From NCBI GenBank assembly GCA_027310925.1, contig DAICZX010000070.1, forward strand, positions 1-8,663: DNA of 8,663 nt, read 5' to 3'. This document shows positions 5,391 to 8,663 of the stretch, piece after piece (position 1 is the stretch's first letter; each line of letters starts with the position of its first letter). The notes below the pieces were generated by a model that saw only the letters and a list, made by a program, of their open reading frames with translations, was not told where the DNA came from and ran no database searches. Source of the stretch: Candidatus Parcubacteria bacterium (GTDB lineage Bacteria > Patescibacteriota > Minisyncoccia > Phycocordibacterales > Phycocordibacteraceae). The position numbers and the translations under genes were made by a program.

Positions 5391-7076
5391 ATGGTTCGGC
5401 GAATTCTTGAGCGCATAACAGCGCCGGTACGCGGTCTGCATCAGGCTGCGTATCTTCTTGCGGCGCTCACGCTTGCTTCGCAAGCTCTTGCACTTTTGCG
5501 CGATCGGACATTTGCGCATGTCTTCGGCGCTGGTCGAGTGCTTGATCTCTACTATGCAGCATTTCGCGTGCCAGACCTTGTCTTTGCCCTTGTCTCATCG
5601 CTCGTGAGCGCTTATGTGATCATTCCCCGTATTACTGGAATGGACAGGGATAAAACACGGGAACTTATTTCCGAATCCACGACGTTTCTTTTGGGTGCGG
5701 GGGGACTTATTTGCGTGGTGCTCGCGGTCTTTATGCCGCAATTTCTTACGTTTTTGTATCCGGACCTAGTTAATTCGATGTATCAGGCCGAATTCGTGCT
5801 TCTTGCGCGCATACTGCTATTTCAACCTATTCTGTTAGGACTCTCAGGTGTGCTCGCAAGTGTAACACAGGTACATCGGCGCTTTACACTTTTCGCGCTC
5901 TCGCCAGTCCTCTATAACCTCGGCATTATACTCGGCATTATTGTGCTCTACCCGATTTGGGGTCTTCCAGGAATCGGCATCGGCGTTGTTATCGGTGCGG
6001 TTGCGTATCTGGCCGTACATATTCCAGTCGTCTTGAGCGCAGGCGTTATGCCTCGTATACGTTTCCCAACGCTCGCGCGCATGTATTCGGTCATGCGAGA
6101 CTCGATACCGCGTTCACTTGCCCTCAGCGCGAATTCAATCATGCTGCTCGTCATGACAGCGTTGGCATCACGGCTCGGTACGGGGTCAGTGTCGGTCTTT
6201 ACTTTCGCGAATAATCTTGAGGCAGTTCCGCTTGCGCTTGTTGGATCGTCTTATGCCGTCGCGGCGTTCCCTGCGCTTTCCGAGGCGCTCGAGAAGAAAG
6301 AGCAGGGCGAATACATGAAGATCCTCTCAACGGGTGCACGGCACATCATTCTCTGGTCTATTGTCATGCTTGGGCTTGTTGTTGTCCTGCGCGCACACAT
6401 CGTGCGCGTTATCCTTGGTTCCGGCGCGTTCGATTGGAACGCAACGCGTCTAACAGCCGCATTGCTTGCCATTCTCATGGTCGGCCTCGTCGTGGACGCG
6501 CTTGAACTTCTTTTCACCCGTGCACTTTATGCGGCGCATCAATCATGGCGGCCGCTTTTCTACCAATTAGCCGGCGCCGTCCTCACTGTTGTTCTTGCGC
6601 TTTATTTTCTTTCTCTACCGAATACTGGGATTCTTGCATCGGTCGCCGCTTTTTTAAAAGTCGGTGATATTCAGGGGACGACGATCCTTCTCCTCGCGCT
6701 TTCTGTTGTCATTGGTCAGTTTTTTCTCGTATTTCTCTCTTTGGTTGCGCTACGAAGCGTCGCTCCAGGATTGGGCCGTACGCTCCTGAGGCCGTTTGTT
6801 GATGGCTGTATTGCCGCCGTCGCCGGTGGTGCAGCAGCGTATGTTACCCTCGCGCTCGAAGGTGGCATCGCGCCGCTCACGACTCTGGTGGCCGTTCTTA
6901 TGCAAGGGCTTGTCGCTGGAGTCGTCGGCCTTGCCGCTTCGGCACTTGCACTTTTCCTTATTGAGAACGAAGAGTTTCGTACTGTGGCGAGTGCGCTCCA
7001 AAGACTTGTTCGCAGAAGACGCGGGCATCTCAGCGAGGTCCTCGCGCCTTCTGTCGAAGAGCCGTTACAGCCATGA
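5391..7076 (+). CDS. murJ: MurJ/MviN-family lipid II flippase (MOP superfamily), divergent
   Basis: This inner-membrane protein would carry the peptidoglycan precursor lipid II, or a related undecaprenyl-linked glycan, across the membrane. The 561 residues are mostly hydrophobic, with roughly 13-14 membrane segments and a basic cytosolic tail (RRRR at 541-544). Family signatures are RDRTFAHVFGAG (37-48), D52 in LDLYYAAF, SPVLYNLGII (171-180), ASRLGTGSVSVFTFANNL (259-276), VAAFPALS (290-297), GSGAFDW (343-349) and RALYAAHQSWRP (377-388). Aligned from memory to E. coli MurJ, R24 and D39 are kept (R37, D52), but R18, R52 and R270 appear as Q31, F65 and N275, and E57 as S70. This divergence may be lineage-typical, or may mean a different lipid-linked substrate. 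The stop codon overlaps the lepA start. There is no Shine-Dalgarno sequence before the ATG; the mRNA may be leaderless. MurJ is the best call; a Wzx-like flippase is the main alternative. Confidence 0.88.
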   Translation: MVRRILERITAPVRGLHQAAYLLAALTLASQALALLRDRTFAHVFGAGRVLDLYYAAFRVPDLVFALVSSLVSAYVIIPRITGMDRDKTRELISESTTFLLGAGGLICVVLAVFMPQFLTFLYPDLVNSMYQAEFVLLARILLFQPILLGLSGVLASVTQVHRRFTLFALSPVLYNLGIILGIIVLYPIWGLPGIGIGVVIGAVAYLAVHIPVVLSAGVMPRIRFPTLARMYSVMRDSIPRSLALSANSIMLLVMTALASRLGTGSVSVFTFANNLEAVPLALVGSSYAVAAFPALSEALEKKEQGEYMKILSTGARHIILWSIVMLGLVVVLRAHIVRVILGSGAFDWNATRLTAALLAILMVGLVVDALELLFTRALYAAHQSWRPLFYQLAGAVLTVVLALYFLSLPNTGILASVAAFLKVGDIQGTTILLLALSVVIGQFFLVFLSLVALRSVAPGLGRTLLRPFVDGCIAAVAGGAAAYVTLALEGGIAPLTTLVAVLMQGLVAGVVGLAASALALFLIENEEFRTVASALQRLVRRRRGHLSEVLAPSVEEPLQP

Positions 7077-8663
7077 ATCCAAAATATATTCGCAACTTCT
7101 CGATCATCGCGCATGTTGATCACGGGAAATCAACGCTCGCTGATCGCCTACTTGAACGTACGGGGACCATCCCTGCGCGCATGATGCGTGACCAGGTGCT
7201 TGACCGTATGGATCTTGAACGCGAGCGCGGTATCACCATCAAGATGCAACCGGTGCGGATGCGATATCGTGACTATATTCTTAATTTGATTGACACACCT
7301 GGGCATATCGACTTCTCATATGAAGTTTCTCGCGCACTTCGAGCAGTCGAGGGAGTGCTCCTCCTCGTGGACGCGACGCAGGGCATACAGGCACAAACTT
7401 TGACGACGCTCGCATCCGCTTTGGCGCAAAAATGCGTCATCATTCCGGTCATCTCCAAAATAGATTCTCCTGCGGCGCGTGTGGATGAGGTAACCGCCGA
7501 ACTCGCAAAGCTCGTGCGCGTACCGTCGAGTGAACTTCTCGCCGTTTCGGGGAAGACCGGTGCGGGCGTTGATGAACTTCTTGAGGCGATTGTCAAACGG
7601 ATCCCGTCTCCGCGGGAATCTGTGGCGGACGAGGCACGCGGCCTCGTCTTTGACTTTTCTTACTCGACGCATCGCGGCATTGCCGTATATCTGCGCGTTT
7701 TCGACGGTACCTTTAAAAAAGGGCAGTCACTCGCTTTTCGCGCTGCAAAAAAGGAGTTCATTGCGCTCACGACGGGTGTCTTCATGCCAGACGAGACTCC
7801 CGTCGACTCCCTCTCTACCGGGGAAATTGGGTATGTTGTGACGGGTATCAAGGAGCCAGGAGTCGTGGCAGTTGGTGATACGGTCGGCGTAACAAAGGGT
7901 TTGTTACCCGCACTTGCGGGTTATGAGCGGCCGCGGCCGGTTGTGTGGGCTTCGGTATATCCGGAAAGTCAAGACGACTTGCCGCTCCTGCGTAAGTCGC
8001 TCGAGCGGTTACGACTCTCTGATTCCTCTCTTTCTTTTGAAGAGGAGTCCTCGGGTGTTCTCGGTCGCGGGTTTCGCTGTGGTTTCCTCGGGCTTCTCCA
8101 TCTCGAAATTATTACCGAACGCCTGAAGCGGGAATTCAACCTGGCGCTCATCGTTACGATTCCGACCATTTCTTACGCGGTTACGAAGACGAGTGGCATA
8201 CGCGAAATCGTTTATACACCCGCAAAGTTTCCCGAGCACGGAGACATTGCGCAGATCGAAGAACCTTGGGCAAAGGTCGTCATTATTACACCACCGGACT
8301 CGGTCAGCGCGCTCGTACAGCTACTGTATGAACACGAGGCGCAGACGCTCTCGACCGAGACCTACCAAGACGGTCGTATTGAGATGATCGTGGAAATGCC
8401 ATTGCGGGAACTTATGCGCGGTTTCTTCGATACATTGAAAAACATATCTTCTGGGTATGCCTCGCTCTCTTACGAAATCCTCCCCGAACGCCCGGCGGAT
8501 GTCGTGCGCCTCGACGTGCTTGTCGCTGACGAACCGGTACCCGCCTTCGCACGCGTCATTGCGCGTCGGCGGGTTGGAGAGGAGGCGGAAAAGATGGTGG
8601 AAAAGTTGCACGCAATTCTTCCTAAACAACTCTTTACAACGAAGATTCAGGCGCGTGCACATG
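7073..8663 (+). CDS. lepA: LepA / elongation factor 4, translational GTPase (3' end beyond the window)
   Basis: LepA binds the ribosome and acts in translation, with proposed roles in back-translocation, initiation and 30S assembly. The frame runs 530 codons without a stop and is cut by the window edge; LepA is normally about 600 aa, so some 70 C-terminal residues, the LepA-specific CTD, are missing. The G domain has G1 AHVDHGKST (13-21), G2 RGITI (52-56), G3 DTPGH (74-78), G4 SKID (128-131, usually NKID) and G5 SGKTG (159-163). Domain II spans about 190-280, domain III includes GRGFRCGFLGLLHLEI (331-346), and domain IV starts near EPW (397-399) with the EF-G-like fold. The ATG at 7073 overlaps the murJ stop codon as ATGA, and no Shine-Dalgarno motif is close, so translation probably depends on termination-reinitiation from murJ. 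The N-terminus MNPKYIRNFSIIAH matches the usual LepA start, which fixes the start codon. Confidence 0.96.
   Translation, partial: MNPKYIRNFSIIAHVDHGKSTLADRLLERTGTIPARMMRDQVLDRMDLERERGITIKMQPVRMRYRDYILNLIDTPGHIDFSYEVSRALRAVEGVLLLVDATQGIQAQTLTTLASALAQKCVIIPVISKIDSPAARVDEVTAELAKLVRVPSSELLAVSGKTGAGVDELLEAIVKRIPSPRESVADEARGLVFDFSYSTHRGIAVYLRVFDGTFKKGQSLAFRAAKKEFIALTTGVFMPDETPVDSLSTGEIGYVVTGIKEPGVVAVGDTVGVTKGLLPALAGYERPRPVVWASVYPESQDDLPLLRKSLERLRLSDSSLSFEEESSGVLGRGFRCGFLGLLHLEIITERLKREFNLALIVTIPTISYAVTKTSGIREIVYTPAKFPEHGDIAQIEEPWAKVVIITPPDSVSALVQLLYEHEAQTLSTETYQDGRIEMIVEMPLRELMRGFFDTLKNISSGYASLSYEILPERPADVVRLDVLVADEPVPAFARVIARRRVGEEAEKMVEKLHAILPKQLFTTKIQARAH

Noticed and set aside
6716..7123. A 135-codon open frame on the minus strand spanning the murJ-lepA junction
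   Set aside because: It is antisense to two well-recognised genes and encodes an Arg/Thr/Ala-rich product typical of a shadow frame.
8321..8662. A minus-strand frame reaching the right edge of the window
   Set aside because: It is antisense to domain IV of LepA, whose sequence continues in frame to the edge.
1..8663. Mobile elements, CRISPR arrays, tRNAs, defence or toxin-antitoxin genes
   Set aside because: I found no terminal inverted repeats with a transposase, no spaced direct repeats, no tRNA cloverleaf and no recognisable defence protein. Nearly all of the window is covered by the four protein genes and rnpB.

Overview
The window looks like a core-genome segment of a bacterium with about 50% GC, most likely a member of the Candidate Phyla Radiation / Patescibacteria (Parcubacteria-like). 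Four things suggest this. No protein gene has a convincing Shine-Dalgarno sequence. An O-antigen-ligase-like membrane protein carries a C-terminal TPR domain. The MurJ is divergent, with an AxNNLExxP motif where other bacteria have AxRL. The deoxynucleotide enzyme is a B12-dependent ribonucleotide reductase. UGA is used as an ordinary stop codon (end of murJ), so this is not a code-25 lineage. The placement is inferred from protein character, not from a database search.

Layout, left to right. Bases 1-83 are AT-rich upstream sequence. Bases 84-2492 (+) encode a class II, adenosylcobalamin-dependent ribonucleoside-triphosphate reductase with an N-terminal ATP-cone. A perfect 14-bp hairpin at 2507-2538 can end transcription from both sides. 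Bases 2543-2879 (-) are the RNase P RNA gene rnpB, convergent with the reductase gene. A 113-bp intergenic stretch at 2880-2992 probably carries divergent promoters. Bases 2993-5350 (+) encode a polytopic O-antigen ligase/polymerase-like protein fused to TPR repeats. Bases 5391-7076 (+) encode a MurJ/MviN flippase, preceded by a promoter placed so close to the ATG that a leaderless mRNA is predicted. From 7073 to the window end (+) is lepA (elongation factor 4), which overlaps murJ by four bases (ATGA) and is cut off by the window after 530 codons.

The three rightward genes at 2993-8663 are co-directional and may form one unit: two envelope-glycan membrane proteins followed by a translation GTPase coupled to the flippase. 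The other half combines dNTP synthesis (reductase) and tRNA 5' processing (rnpB).

I see no mobile element, CRISPR array, tRNA, toxin-antitoxin or defence system. The unusual material lies inside conserved genes: an RNase P RNA with an extra hairpin and no recognisable L15 GGU motif, a MurJ lacking several arginines needed by the E. coli enzyme, a LepA with SKID in place of NKID, and a possible ligase-flippase glycan pair. All comparisons with reference sequences are from memory and no alignment was run.
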